Below are positions 9,523 to 21,805 of a stretch of DNA of 64,000 nucleotides, piece after piece. Source of the stretch: Sphaerolaimus hirsutus (taxonomy: Eukaryota; Nematoda; Chromadorea; Monhysterida; Sphaerolaimidae); NCBI GenBank assembly GCA_964036195.1, contig OZ038460.1, positions 18,045,504 through 18,109,503 of the forward strand. The letters are read 5' to 3'. Each line of letters opens with the position of its first letter. Position 1 is the stretch's first letter. A program made the position numbers and the translations under genes. The notes under the pieces were generated by a model, which did not search any database, had not been told where the DNA came from, and saw nothing but the letters and a program-made list of their open reading frames with translations.

Positions 9523-11137
9523 TAGGCTTGGAAGAAAAACTTTGTTTTTTTTTAACTCGATGTTTTTAAATAAAACGTTTAAAAAAACGTTTTTTTTAAA
9601 GCTCCCAGATATGACCTTTTGTCAACATATATAGGTATATCAGACAGTGGCAATACTCTGTGATGTTATAAGTGACCATATAACGGCTGTTGAGCCATGG
9701 GATAGCATTATAAGTGGTGTTTTGTGTCAAAAATGAGCATTTTTTGTCGATACATTCGTATATCACCTTATAGTCAAATGTTCGTGACTTCAGGTAAAGT
9801 TTGGCACGGAATAGTGATGAAACAATGTTATAAAGGGAGGTCGTTACTTTGGGAGTGAAGTTACACACTGTGGAGGTACATGGAAGCACATTACCTCTAT
9901 ATTATATAGTACACCAACATATAAACTTATTAACCAGAGTTGGAAAAACGTATTTATGTTTACCCGAAATACCCGGTTATTTGGGTATTTATATTCACAT
10001 TTACGTTTACGTTTTCCAAAAATACCATTACGTTTTGTTACGTTTTCCTGACCAAAATACCCAGTTACTTGGGAAAACGTAAAAATTCCGATATTTAGTA
10101 GTTGTGCCCGTGCCCTCGGACGGAACTGCATATTTCCATGAATTCTCTACAGATAATGATGCGTGAGCACTTAAAATGATCAGAATGATGTGGCGATCGC
10201 TTTAGTGCAGCGATTAGAATGATTACAAACAATACCTCAAATATTTAATACAGTCCAATACATAGCCACTTTTGTTTACTGACTGTAGTCAATGCCACAC
10301 ATAAAAATGTAGCTGTATACATTTATGATAAAAAATTCAACACAATTTTAGGTATGGCAGATGTCATAGAATATTTTACAAACAGTTTTTAAAGTCACAA
10401 TGCACTGAAATGGTGCTGTAGAGTGTCCGTTTAGGCATGCTGGGCTTTTGAAATTTGGTAAAAGGATCCATTTGGGCTACCCGCTACGGAAACATTTGAG
10501 CGAGTTATTTATCAGATTGAATTACAAAAAGGTGTAACGTTTGCTCAATTTTGATCTTTATATCATTGTTGTTTGTGTTAGATTATCATTTGTTATAGTT
10601 GTCTGACTTGATGTAGTTCATTATGGTGAGCATTTAGCCCTACAACATAAAATATTGTATGGAAATCGGTGATTGACCCATATAAAGCTGAAAATAATGG
10701 TGTTTTTCAAAGCGAAGTGACAAATACTACACATAAAATTTTTACGTTTACGTTTTTATTTACGTATTCCTTGGTATTTTAAAAATACCTTATGTTTTAG
10801 TATTTATACTTTTGATTTGGAAAAGGTATTTACGTTTATGTTTACGTTTTCCAAAAATACCAGTATTTGTACAACTCTGTTATTAACCCATGGTAGCACA
10901 TATAAATGGATACTTTGATACTAAAAATGCCACAAAACCAATGAAAACAACCACAATGTCAATTTGTGTGTGAAATTGCGCGCTTGCGCGCAAAAATTTT
11001 GTAAAATACCTAGTGCTTAGTACTAAAAATTTCAGTCGATGTTTTTTTATTAAAAAAACATTTCGGACGTCATGTTTTTTATAAAAAAACAACGTTTTTT
11101 GTTAAAAAAACGTTTAAAAAAACATCGGCCAACCCTA
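9523..11137. mobile_element. hAT-like element (TAGG-TTGG ends) carrying a nested hAT-like element
   Basis: The ends TAGGCTTGG and CCAACCCTA are flanked by CGGCAGAC (9515-9522) and CGGCGGAC (11138-11145), an 8-bp duplication with one mismatch. Subterminal arrays are of AAAAAACGTTTTTTT type. The 945-base element at 9935-10879 is inserted inside, leaving about 660 bases of original element. A second copy of the interior lies at about 11860-12535. Confidence 0.7.
9935..10879. mobile_element. hAT-like element with TTTACG arrays (CAGAGTTG ends)
   Basis: Ends CAGAGTTGG / CAACTCTG are flanked by a perfect 8-bp duplication TTATTAAC (9927-9934, 10880-10887). About 150 bases at each end are arrays of TATTTACGTTTACG units; the middle (10120-10700) is non-repetitive and resembles 21195-21370. 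No transposase ORF is present, so it would depend on another element for movement. Confidence 0.85.
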
Positions 11138-11203
11138 CGGCGGACAGGACCCCCCCGACAGGAGAACGAGTCAGTGATTCGGTCCTTGGTTACAAATGAG
11201 GTA

Positions 11204-12685
11204 CCGTATTTCCTCGAAATACCCCCCCCCTCGAAACACCCCCGTCTCGAAATACCCCTCCCCCTCGAAATACCCCTGTCTCGAAATACCCCCCCCCCCT
11301 CAAAATGCAGACTATCAAATAATTACCCACCTCCTCGAAATACCCCCCCCCCCACCAAATTGCGTGTACAGAGAATGGGGGATGGTCCGGCCGTAAAGTA
11401 AACCCGGCCGTAAAGTAGAGGGTGCTACTTTCGGCCGGGCATCATTACGGCAGAGTTTTTTAAAGTACTGAACTTTTTTCAAAGTAAACGTAAACGTAAA
11501 GTATTTTATTTTTAGTCACACCTGAATACAGAAAACGTAAAGTAACAATTTCCTACTTTTATGCTGTGTAAAAGGTGAGTAAACGTAAATATCTGTAAAT
11601 ACTCGTTTTCTGTACTCGCGTACTTTCAAAAAGTACGCGAGTAACTGAGTACCGGTATTTTTTCAGGAGGAAACGAAAACGTATTTAAAGAGTAAACGTA
11701 AATACGTTTGTACAACTATGCCTTACGGCCGAATTTACTTTACGGCCGGGTTTACTTTACGGCCGAGTTCTCGCCCAGAGAATGTACATGCCAAAACTGC
11801 GGTTTGTGATCTGGCAATGCGGAATATATGTTTCAGAACAGGGTTTACACCATCTACAAAAAAACGTTTTTTTAATGACCCTGTTTTTGATTTAAAAAAC
11901 GTTGTTTTTTCAAACGTTTTTTAATTTAAAACGTTTTTTTTAAAGCTCCCAGATATGGTTATGGGTCAACATATACAGGTATATCAAACAATTGCCAGTA
12001 CTTTGTGATGTTATACATAGCCACAGCATGGCTGTGGATCCATGGGATAGCATTATAAATGGTGATTTCTGTCAAAAATATCCATTTTTTGTCGACTTGT
12101 TACATCTATCACCTTTTGTCGAATGTTCGTGACTTCAAGTCAAGTTTTGCATGGAATAGCACTTATACAAGGTTATAATATCAGCCTAATCCATTGACAG
12201 TGATGGATCACACTGTAGAAGTATGTGGGAGCACATTGGCTGGATATTATATGCTACACTAACATATCATGGATTATTATGACACAATAGCATGAACAAA
12301 TGGAAGCATTCACACTAAAAATGCCCCAAAACCAATGAAAACTATCACAAGTGGTAAAGTGTATGTGAAATTGTGTGCTTGCGTGCAAAAAAATTGCAAA
12401 ATACCTAGTACAATACCTTGCAAAAGTACAAAAAATTTTGGCTGATGTTTTTTTATAAAAAAACGGTTTCGATGCCTCTGTTTTTTTGTTTAAAAAAAAA
12501 AATGGTTTTAAAAAAACACCGGCCATCCCTAGTTACAACCAACATTTTAGTACTGGGCTTTCAAAAAAATTCTGGCGACATAATAAGCCACCCCCCTCGA
12601 AATACCCCCCCCCCTCGTTTAACTCCCCCCTCAAAATTCTCACTCGAAACTAGCACCCCCCGGGGGGTATTTCGAGGATATATGG
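11204..12685. mobile_element. TA-flanked CCGTATTTCCTCG MITE with internal insertions
   Basis: Left end CCGTATTTCCTCGAAATACCCCC follows TA 11202-11203; right end GGGGGTATTTCGAGGATATATGG precedes TA 12686-12687. Inside are a GGCCGTAAAGTA / TACTTTACGGCC element with TTTACG arrays (about 11385-11775) and a hAT-like GTTTTTT-array element (about 11860-12531). Confidence 0.65.
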
Positions 12686-13497
12686 TATGTTTTGTAATTC
12701 TAACTTGAATAGACTGATTCCATTCGGTTCACAATACATTTTATTCAATCTGACTTTTCATGCGAGAACCATATGAGTTTGATTGATCGCTTCGATTGAT
12801 TGATTGATTGAACTGTTTCGCTCATTTTTCTAGTGAGATATGATAAATTTGAATGCAGCATGGAAAATAATAATGATCAAACATGCAACAAAAATTTCAC
12901 AGCAAATTATCAAGGAATTTTTCATTGGCACACATCATCACTTCAATCTCAAGTTTTCTGCAGGTTTACTACCCGTTTACAGTTTACCTAATAAGGGATG
13001 TGTTCAGAAAAAGTTATTGTCATTCAATTTGTTTCCAGGCCTGAAAGGTGTTGCACTAACAACGGCACAAAACCATTAAAAAATGTGAAATTGAAAAAAT
13101 GCCAAGTGACTGGTGAATAAATACTAAAAATCGGTGCTTTTTTATTTAGTTTTATATCACCAATATGCTTCCAATCACATCACTTATTTTGCGTTATCTA
13201 AGTTGCTGGTTATACAGATTGTCTTTATTCCAAGATCTGATTAAGAGATTATTACATGGAAATCTTGTTACAGAATAGGATAGTTGTTCAGTGAAGGATT
13301 TTTCAGTGGTTTTGAATATTTTTTTTGTTTGAATTGAATCAACATGTTATGGAATAACCATAATAATTATCAGGTTCATTCTTGCAAAGTTGTGGACTGT
13401 GGTCTCAAAGTTGTGGACTGTCTCAGAAGAGTTCAGCTAATGGTAAATGATCAAATTCAACCATTCAAATTTCCAGCCAATTGATCAACTGCCAACC
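12686..13497. other. Upstream region of lectin copy B
   Basis: No gene is seen. Segments are shared with the region upstream of copy C: 12820-12955 with 31060-31190, and 13100-13200 with 38920-39000. From 13215 on it is the shared lectin 5' flank. At 13207 the copy lacks the AGTGAAATG-array element that copy C has at about 39005-39780. Confidence 0.45.
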
Positions 13498-16400
13498 ATG
13501 ACATCCTGGAAATATTACATCCATAATCAAACACAACTTTTGATAACATTTTGCATATTTGCATTGCTAGCAGCAGCTACCTTTGGTGACCTGGAGAGTG
13601 CATGCAATGGCTTGGCTGAGCCCCACCTGTATGAACACCAGAACTGCATTGTGTACCATGGCACACCCACTAAGGACTGGTGGGATGCTGCAGATTCTTG
13701 CAATGATATACCACCCAGTGAGTTGACATATTTTTTGATATATAAATTTGCATGTGAAATGTTTGTTTGTGCTGGGTAAATAGGGATAGGTGTAAGGTGC
13801 ATCCTGGCCCCTGGCCCCACATTTGATTGGGCAGGCAAATTTCTGCCCTCCGCACCCGGCACCTGACACGCCTGTCATCATGCATGCCAGGCAAAATTTT
13901 GTAAATCTAGATTCAATTGCGTCCTGCATGCCAGGCACCTGAAACACCCGACGCGCCTGCCAGGCGCGCCCTCACGAGTGCCTGACTTGCCTGAAAATTG
14001 CAAAATAAGATTTAATTGTGAGGGCATGCCTGGCAAAATTTTACAGAACATGAAAAATGTGCCCTGCATCCTCAGAGGTGCAGGGCAGGTAACTTTTCAC
14101 GTTTTCAGTTTGTCCTTTTCCATAGTGTATCCAAATATTTTTTTTGTATCCAAATATTTTTTCTCATCCATCTAAATGCATCCAAGTACATAGTGCATTG
14201 AGAAGCATCTTACACAAGGTTTCTTCAACTGTAAATAAATGAACGTGTCGGCATTTATTGGCAACAGCCTTTATATGTAATTTGATTTTTTGTCTGGTGG
14301 TAATTCTTAGGATTTGTATACTATAAAGTTATCCATGCACAATTATGTCTTCACATTAACAGCATGCCAATCATAGATCACATGCAACACTCATGTGATT
14401 TTTTTGTTGGTCTACAAAAATTTAATGTTGAGTCATAGTTGGCATGATGTCAACACCAATCCAGAAACTCTACATTTTTTAAATTTCCGGAATGTATGTA
14501 TTTTCAATAAAGTCATATTTGCATAAAAATAAACAGGTTCAGACTCAGCACAAGGCCACCTGCTTCATACAGTGGAAGCACTCACTGTTAACCACCTGTG
14601 TGCAATAGCTCCATGTAAGTTTTCATGGCTCTGTTTTGTTCACCCAAAATCCTAAACCCACCAAAGTTGGTTTAGGATTCCACAAATGGCCAGTACCCAA
14701 CTAAAACGTCTTTTAATGACTTGTTAACAAAATCCTTAGGTGTTTGGCATTATACAATATTGTATGATGAGCCATTCAACAATAAAATCCTACATAATTG
14801 TGTGTGCCATGTGAATTTAGCAAAAAAAAAGATATGAAGAACTAATATAGAAAAATATTCATTTATTTTGGGCATGATTGTTTGAAGCACCACAACAACT
14901 CGAACTCTGCCAAAATTTGAGTTGATGTGGGAAAAAAGTTTGACTTTTGAGTCACAGCCATATTTTTCAGTCAAGTGGAGCCTTTTGACCATTTTTCATC
15001 TAGAGTCATTAGTTGAGTCAAGTTCAAGCCCTATGCACGTAGGGTGTCAAACATTTTTTTCCGGAAAACAGAGATCAAAAATGTTTTGCACTTGCCAGAA
15101 AAAGGAAATCACAAAAAAATTTGTACTTGGCGGAAAACGGAAACTGAAAATTTTTTGGCACCTACCGGAAAACGGAAAATGGAAAAATTAAAACCCGGAA
15201 AGCAAAACTGAAACAGAAAAATTTGTTGAAGTTCTGCCAGAAACGGAAAAAATTGCTCAAATTTTAACGGAAACAGGAAAAATTTGCAGAAATTTCCAGT
15301 TTGGCTGAATCAGAAAACAACATTTAGCTGGAAAAGGTGGAAAGGTGGAGAGAAAAACAAAAAGAAAATTTAGCCAGAAAACAGAAAAATGGCGGAAAAA
15401 AAGAACATTTAGCCAGAAAAGCGGAAACAGAAAATAATTTCAGCGTCCGTAACATGGAGATGGAAAAAATTCAGCGGGTCGGCAAACGGAAACGAAATTT
15501 TTTTGCCTGTGGAAAACGGAAAGTTGACAGACACACTATATGCAAGGGCAGAAGTGAAAGCATTGATACAGCAAACAGTGTCTATAAGTTCTGCAAGGAA
15601 TCTTACCAGAAAGTGATGAACTCAACTTGACTTCTGACTGGAGATTTTGCCTCAACTTGACACTCAGTGTTTGCTGTCTCAACTCACTGACTTGACTGGA
15701 AATTTGTGGAGGCTATGACTCAAACTTGAGTTTTAAAGACATTGAATTTCAGGTTCTGAACCTACATTTTAGGTACTGCTTTTCATGTGGGGCTGTACAA
15801 TGTGGAGAGAAATCGTGGTGCCCGCGGCTGGTGAGTATGGGCTTGCAAAGATGCGGGAAATCTGTGAAATTTGGATGAAAATATGTATACTCGGCTGACC
15901 GCATGCTATGCATTTTTCTGAAGGAAACACTCCGTCATGACGTCATCGTTAATAATTAGAATAAAAATAATTCCAGCAAAAAAAACATGACGGGAAAAAA
16001 AACATTCCTCGTTTGTACGCGACTCCGCCTTTTTCTTTTTAAAAATGTATTTTAAATTTAAAAATTTAAATTTAAAAACGCCATTTAAAAATTTCCTTTC
16101 CTTTTCCAGCTCGCGCGTTATCGACCAAGAAATAAATAATTTTGGGCGCATACTTTGCGGTCCGCCGAGTATATGTATAAACTACCTTCTATATACCGTA
16201 TTTCCTCGAAATACCCCCCTTTGAATTAACCCCCCCTCAAATTACCCCCAGGGGCCAGATTCAATTCTCCCTACAGATTTGTAGGGTAGGGCAGGGCGTA
16301 TGCCCGATAGATTTTTTAAACTTCAGCCGCATCGACGCACATGCACCGAGAGCAAAGCGGTTTGTAAAATATACGAAACCATCCCTTAACGTCGCCGATA

Positions 16401-19182
16401 TTGCAATATGACGTATATTGCTTCGATTTTGGCCCGGAAATTACTATTTCGTCATTTCTTGGCCGTCTGCCAATTCGCTTTTTATTTTATTTTGTCGGGC
16501 GGGTTACTCGCATAAGTCGCGCTTTGGTGTAGTCAGGTGGTCACTTTTTTAGTGTTCACTGTCTGCAACCGAAACCAGCGACAAGAAAGAAATGCATGCA
16601 CGAGCGTACAAAAGCGTGACTTATGCGAGTAACCCGCCCGACAAAATAAAAAAAGCGAATTTACAGACGGCCAAGAAATGACGAAATAGTGATTTCCGGG
16701 CCAAAATCGAAGCGATATACGTCATATTGCAATATCGGCGACCTTAAGGGATAGTCTCGTGTATTTTACAAACCGCCTTGCTCTCAGTGCAAGTGCGTCG
16801 ATGCGGCTGAACTTCAAAAACTCTATCGGGCGTACGCCCTACCCTACAAATCTGTAGGGAGTATTAAATCTGGCCCCAGTTGTTTTCGAGCTGAGGAAAA
16901 AAAAACCCCTCGAAATACCCCCCCCCCTCTGGAATAAGGTACATCATGTATGCAAGGAACATGATGTATTTATTGCGACCATTTTACATCGCAGTTATAC
17001 GTACACGCTAGTTTGTGTAGCGATGTACGTTTACGTCCATGTTATGTCCCTACATACCCTATTTGGTCACGTTTATTACCGGTTTGGGGTATGTAAAAGC
17101 ATATTCTTTAGTATGACCTTCCCGAAAATTTATGACGAAATAATAAACCGCCCCCTCGAATAAGCCCCCCCTCGAAATACACCCCTCAAAATTTCCACTC
17201 TGAAAAATAAACCCCCTGAGGGTGTTTCGAGGAAATACGGTAAATTATATTTGTTTCACTAAAAAGCTTCTTTGTGGCATCATTGTTTTATGCATAGCTT
17301 TTTGAATTTGACAGGTACTACATGTGGAATTCAACAAGATCTACCGAAGTGGAACAGCCTCCAGAGTTTTGGTCTTGGTCATGGCCAGACCCAAATGAGC
17401 CCTCCCAAACAAGGAGCTTATGGATATATTGGGCTGGCTCTGTGGTTCATTCTATTTTTTCCAGCTTAAACTAAGTGATTGAGTAAATAAAATGTATAAA
17501 TAAAACCTGAGAATTTGTACAAATGCTTGTACAGATTGTACAAATGGAGATGCTTTCACAACACATTTTTGGCAATTACTAACAATAGAAACCCTATGAA
17601 GGAAAGTGTCCAAATCAGTGTCCTTAAATCAGTCTCCAAATATAAAAATATTCTTCCAAAGATTGTCCATAAATTTTCAAATTTATTACCGTATTACCTC
17701 GAATTATTCCCCCCCCCCCTTGAATTAACCCCCCCCTCGAAATACCCCCCCTAAAATTCGGCTGAGGAAATAATAACCCCCCCCCTCGAAATACCCCCCC
17801 TAACATTGAGTGTAAAGAGAACGTACATGACAAATACTGCAGTTTGTGATTTGTACAATGCAGAACACACGTTAAAACTGATGATTGAGTGACGTTATGG
17901 AAGGGTTTATATGTATATACAGTTATGTATACCTATAAATACATATACATCTATGTAATTGTTCGATTTTTCTATGTCCGAGTATGGGGAATTTCCGAAA
18001 ATTTCTGGCGAAATAATAGACCCCCCCCCCTCGAATAAACCCCCCCTCGAATTATCCCCCCCTCAAATTTTGCTGGCGAAATAATAAACCCCCAGGGGGT
18101 ATTTCGAGGTAATACGGTATTTGAAAAAATATTCTTTGCCTTTTTAGGTATATTTTTTGCCAGGTCCTGAATCTATAATTGCTGACCACTTTGAAAATGC
18201 TTGTATTTGATAGTTGTTCTTCTGCTTGAAAAAGAGGTTTATATTGACAGGGAGCATGGTTACTTTTGCAGGTAAAATATGATGTAATTGCAACACACAG
18301 TGGACCATATGCTTGCCAGTATTCCAAAAGTGCCAATGTCAAAATGGTTTGTTATCTTCAGCCAGTAATGGAAAAGCACCAGTAAAATCACTAAAAATGA
18401 CACCATAGTGCATTCAAAAAATGAGTGCTGACTAGTACACAGTTCCAATCTCTTAAGCTGCAATTACAGCTCAGTTGTGTTGTGTAAAAGTATGGCACAA
18501 AATTTTGTGTCACAAATTTTTTTTGCCAAACCTAAAACGGTTGTCATTTCCTTGAATGTAATGTTGTAAATAATTTCAATAAAAATAATGTAAAAAATAA
18601 TGTAATGTAATGTTGGTGTCCCTCTTATAGCTATATTAATAGTCAAAAATCAATGTCAAATAAAATCTGAAGTTCCATCAATTGGTCATTGGATGTGATG
18701 TATTCAACATACACCACAAAGAACCACACAGACACATTCAGTTTGAAAAGTTTAAATTCAAAAAGTTTTGTTGCAGAAAAAATAAATTTAAACACTTTTT
18801 CCAGATGGTTTGCAATCATTACTTATGAGGCGGCTATTTGAGGTGTCACTTTCTTCCCACCCAGCATCCTGGGTGTTTTTCAAGGGGGAAAAGTTCAAAG
18901 TAACATGGTGGCTCAAAAACGCAGGTGTTGGTGCAAAGTTATGCTGGCAAGAAGCCAAAAGTGAGCACCGGTGCACAGTTGGCCATGGAGACTGGGGTGG
19001 GAAATGCAATTTTCTGCAGGATGTCCTGTCTGAAAAAGTGGACTGCATCCCTGTGCAGGGCGGTCGCCTATGACAAGTATTCCAGAGTTTGCCTCCATTC
19101 AGCCACATTAACTCAGAGGTGGGACATGTGGGAGAGTGACACCAGTGGAGTTGGCTGGGAGGTTTGGCAGTTGGCTAAGTGA
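13498..19182 (+). CDS. Secreted C-type-lectin-like protein, paralogue B (introner-free exon 1)
   Basis: Exons 13498-13717, 14537-14614, 15773-15830, 17315-17444, 18272-18346 and 18925-19182 give about 272 residues. Exon 1 here is the fusion of exons 1 and 2 of the other copies: EPHLYEHQNCIVYHGTPTKD is read through without a break, so this copy keeps the state without intron 1. The signal peptide core is LLITFCIFALLAAATF. Other motifs are DWWDAADSC, AQGHLLHTVEAL, FHVGLYN, EFWSWSWPDPNEPSQ and PYACQ. Many differences from copy A are synonymous, so both have been under selection. Introns 2-5 are swollen by mobile elements (15040, 15889, 16196, 17699). Near 18800-18910 this copy has several one-base indels relative to A, C and D, so the region just before the last exon is not coding here. 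The upstream in-frame ATG at 13447 is not conserved; 13498 is chosen because it matches copies A and C. Confidence 0.66.
13790..14100. repeat. GCCAGGC/CACCTGAC array insertion in intron 1 of copy B
   Basis: Compared with copies A and D, this intron contains an extra block rich in GCATGCCAGGCA, CACCTGACACGCC and GAGGGCATGCC units, with CCTGGCCCC and GTGCAGGGCAGG near its edges. Related arrays occur at 23260-23480 and 27060-27230. It is probably another array-type mobile element; clear ends were not found. Confidence 0.4.
15040..15538. mobile_element. hAT-like CGGAAAAC-array element in intron of copy B
   Basis: Ends TAGGGTGTCAA / TTGACAGACACACTA are flanked by TATGCACG (15032-15039) and TATGCAAG (15539-15546), 7 of 8 identical. 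It is a second, more decayed copy of the family at 6992. Copies A, C and D lack it in the same intron. Confidence 0.7.
15889..16170. mobile_element. ACTCGGC-ended MITE in intron of copy B
   Basis: Inverted ends ACTCGGCTGACCGC / GCGGTCCGCCGAGT are flanked by ATATGTAT (15881-15888, 16171-16178). The site is undisturbed in copy A (AAATATGTATGAACTA). Related sequences with TACTCGGC ends occur near 8310, 27415 and 46577. Confidence 0.65.
16196..17240. mobile_element. TA-flanked CCGTATTTCCTCG MITE containing a fold-back element
   Basis: Ends CCGTATTTCCTCGAAATACCCCC / GTGTTTCGAGGAAATACGG are flanked by TA (16194-16195, 17241-17242). The 16251-16877 fold-back sits inside it. It lies in the intron before exon 5 of copy B. 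Confidence 0.75.
16251..16877. repeat. Long fold-back element (inverted arms of about 250 bases)
   Basis: It begins GGGGCCAGATTCAATTCTCC and ends GGGAGTATTAAATCTGGCCCC. The left arm (CCTACAGATTTGTAGGG through TTGTCGGGCGGGTTACTCGCATAAG) is mirrored by 16618-16877 with few mismatches, with a short unique loop near 16520-16610. No ORF of interest is present. Confidence 0.75.
17699..18117. mobile_element. TA-flanked CCGTATTACCTCG MITE in intron 5 of copy B
   Basis: Ends CCGTATTACCTCGAATTATTCC / GGTATTTCGAGGTAATACGG are flanked by TA (17697-17698, 18118-18119). Subterminal blocks are C-rich at the left and contain CTCGAATAAACC-type units at the right. Confidence 0.75.
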
Positions 19183-20073
19183 AACCAGTCACTTGTTCAA
19201 GTGATCTATTTATGTGGTTAACTGATACAGCTTTTGATAAAAACATAATGACTGGTGCCAATTTGGCAAGTGATGGAATAAAAAAAAAGTGAGAGGTGAA
19301 ATGCCAAGTCAAAAGTTAAGGCAACAGTAATATTAGAAGTGAGATATTACGTGAAAAATGTGCATAGTGTCTTTGTCACTTTCCATTTGCCTTTCAACTT
19401 TTTACTTGCCACTTGATTTCCCACTTTACTAATTTACTTTTCTTTTAACCTTTTTTTAGCCATTTCACTCGACACTTCTCAATTTACTTTTGACCTGTCG
19501 CTTCTTAATAAATATATATTTTTTACTTCTCTACTTGCGGAATCAACCAGAGTTGCGAAAGCGTATTTACGCTTACCCGAAATACCCGGGTAAATGGGTA
19601 TTTATACTTACGCTTACGCTTTCGTAAAATACCCATATGGTTTTTTACGCTTTCCCAGCCAAATTACCCAGGTACTAAAAGCGTAAAAAACGTTTCACAC
19701 GGTCCAGTTTCATGCTTTAAAAAAGTGTGAAACAACAAAAAGGAAATGAACGAAAACGCGTACAAAAAACTGACTGCGTGTGTGCAGTATCACACTAAAA
19801 ACAGCGGCAAATGTACACAATTATGTTGAAATACAATAAATGTCTCGTTAAACTTCTCTTGCCTAGCAATATCGTAGCTTCACATTAGGAATTTTGGGGC
19901 TGAAAATGTATTGCGAAAACTGTCGCTGAGAGCTTTATTTTGAAACAGTTCACTGAACAAAAACAGACAGAATCCGGGATGCATTACCTTTGCCGCCACG
20001 GTATCTGAGTGAGTATATATTCACCTGGTATGCATATTTACTCGATTGTGAATGCATACAGATACTTAATGTA

Positions 20074-20766
20074 CCGTATTTCCTCGAAATACCCCCCCCC
20101 CTCGAAATACCCCCCTCAAAATGGGCACTATGAATTTGTGGTCCGGGAAATGCATAACAGACGTTCAAAACACTTACTGTGTTACGTTTGAACATCGTTT
20201 ATACCATCTACATCCTTATATAGCCGGAATTAGAGCTCAGCGTCGATTCGACGTGAAATGATGACGTAAAATGACGTCGTGAAATTAATTACACGAGTGT
20301 GGATCATGCTACGGGTCTACAATTTTCTAAGGATAATATATGAATCAATACCTTAATCGTGTCCAATACTGAGTGTTATCAGCCACAACTAGAGCGAATT
20401 GCAAGCAACCGTTGACGTGAAATGTAAAATTAGTTCCCTGACGTAAAATGATAAAAATTGAATTTTTCAATTCGCTCTAGTTGTGGCTGATAACACTCAG
20501 TATTGGACACGACACGATTAAGGTATTGATTCATATATTATCCTTAGAAAATTGTAGACCCGTAGCATGATCCACACTCGTGTAATTAATTTCATGATGT
20601 CATTTTACGTCGTCATTTCACGTCGAATCAACGCTGAGCTCTAATTCCGGCTTATAAGGCTGTAAAAACTTATAAATGGTGGTTATTGTTGCATTTTTCA
20701 CGCTTTTCTCTCAAAATTTTCACTTATGAAAAAATAAACCCCCGGGGGTAATTCAAGGAAATATGG
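20074..20766. mobile_element. TA-flanked CCGTATTTCCTCG MITE, nested
   Basis: Left end CCGTATTTCCTCGAAATACCCCC follows TA 20072-20073; right end GGTAATTCAAGGAAATATGG precedes TA 20767-20768. Its non-repetitive core (CATAACAGACGTTCAAAACA…) also occurs in the copy at 31332-31592, which lacks the inner fold-back. Confidence 0.8.
20222..20652. repeat. Fold-back element AGCCGG…CCGGCT, innermost of a triple nest
   Basis: About 190 bases of AGCCGGAATTAGAGCTCAGC… are mirrored by …GCTGAGCTCTAATTCCGGCT with few mismatches. The copy at 31332-31592 has the empty site CATCCTTATATAAGGCTG, against CATCCTTATATA and TTATAAGGCTG at the two edges here. This implies a short 3-4 bp duplication (TAT or TATA). Confidence 0.8.
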
Positions 20767-21035
20767 TATAATAAGTATGCAACTGTGTACTTATTTAATG
20801 TGTACTTATGTACTTATTTGAATTCATCTAATAGTGAAAACAAGGGTTTTTCTGACGCAAGAGCACTTTCTAGAAGAAATTTACGCTTACGCTTTATTTT
20901 ACGCTTTCCTAGGTATTTTAAAAATACCTTAAGCTTACAGTATCCATACTCAAAAATGGGAAAGTGTATTTACGCTCATGCTTACGTTTTCCAAAAATAC
21001 CGGTATTTGAACAACTCTGGAATCAACCCGAGGAT

Positions 21036-21150
21036 TGAGTAGTGATGTTAAAGGCACCGGGAAAAATAGCACCGCACCGGCACCGGTGCCGAATGGGGCA
21101 CCGGCGGGTTGCCTGCCGGTGCTAGCACCGAAAGGCACCGCACCGGGCTG
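21036..21150. mobile_element. GGCACC-array relative of the TAGTGATG elements, partial
   Basis: It begins TAGTGATGTTAAAGGCACCGGG at the place where copy A continues GATTGAGATGAATG, then holds GCACCGGCACCGGTGCC-type units. It has the same terminal TAGTGATG as the GGCGCC-array elements but a different array motif. No matching right end was found. Confidence 0.45.
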
Positions 21151-21392
21151 GAATTTCTGTAGTAAATATTGGGCAGTTTCTCAGTGGTCTCACCTTTGGA
21201 AGTGCATATTTCCATGAATTTTCAACTGATTTTGATGGTTGAGCACTTAAAATGATCAGAATGATATGGCAATAAATTTTTTGAAGCAATTACAATGATT
21301 ACAAATGAAAGATAAAATATTTAATTCACTACAATGTCCATAGCCACTATTGTCTACTGATCGGAGTCGTTGCTGTACAGAGAATGAAACTA

Positions 21393-21805
21393 CCGTAAAT
21401 GCTCTATTAGGACGACCCCCCCTCCGATAAAGCGACCTCTCCAATAGTACGACCCCCTTTGGCACGTTGTCTAAGTATAATGCGACCCTCTCCAATAATG
21501 CGACCCCCAAAGAAAAATAAAAAACAAAAAACGGACCTAAGAAAATGATGTCGCAATCTTCGGACGCTGCTAATTCGGCAAATTTTGCCGGAAATTTAGC
21601 AAATTTTGTGGCTTTGTGGGGATTATTGCTTTACAATATTATTTTACGATGCCATGCTCATACGAGTTAAAAGAACAGTTGAGTTGTTGAGGTGTCGAAA
21701 AATGCAATCCGACCCTCTCCAATAAAGCGACCCCTCCAATAATGCGACCCTCAAAAATGTACTGAAAACAATAAACCGACAGTCGCCTTATTGGAGCATT
21801 TACGG
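21393..21805. mobile_element. TA-flanked MITE, CCGTAAATGCTC family
   Basis: Ends CCGTAAATGCTCTATTAGG / CCTTATTGGAGCATTTACGG are flanked by TA (21391-21392, 21806-21807). Repeated units AATAAAGCGACC and CCAATAATGCGACCC fill the ends. It is the intact reference for the copy at 34583-37386. Confidence 0.8.

Larger units (their letters stand above)
19548..21019. mobile_element. hAT-like TTTACG-array element with two nested insertions
   Basis: Ends CAGAGTTGCGAAAGCG / CAACTCTG are flanked by a perfect 8-bp duplication GAATCAAC (19540-19547, 21020-21027). The empty site GCGGAATCAACCCGAGG is kept downstream of copies A (about 4457) and D (about 50611). A CCGTATTT MITE (20074-20766) lies inside it, and a fold-back (20222-20652) inside that. 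Confidence 0.85.
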
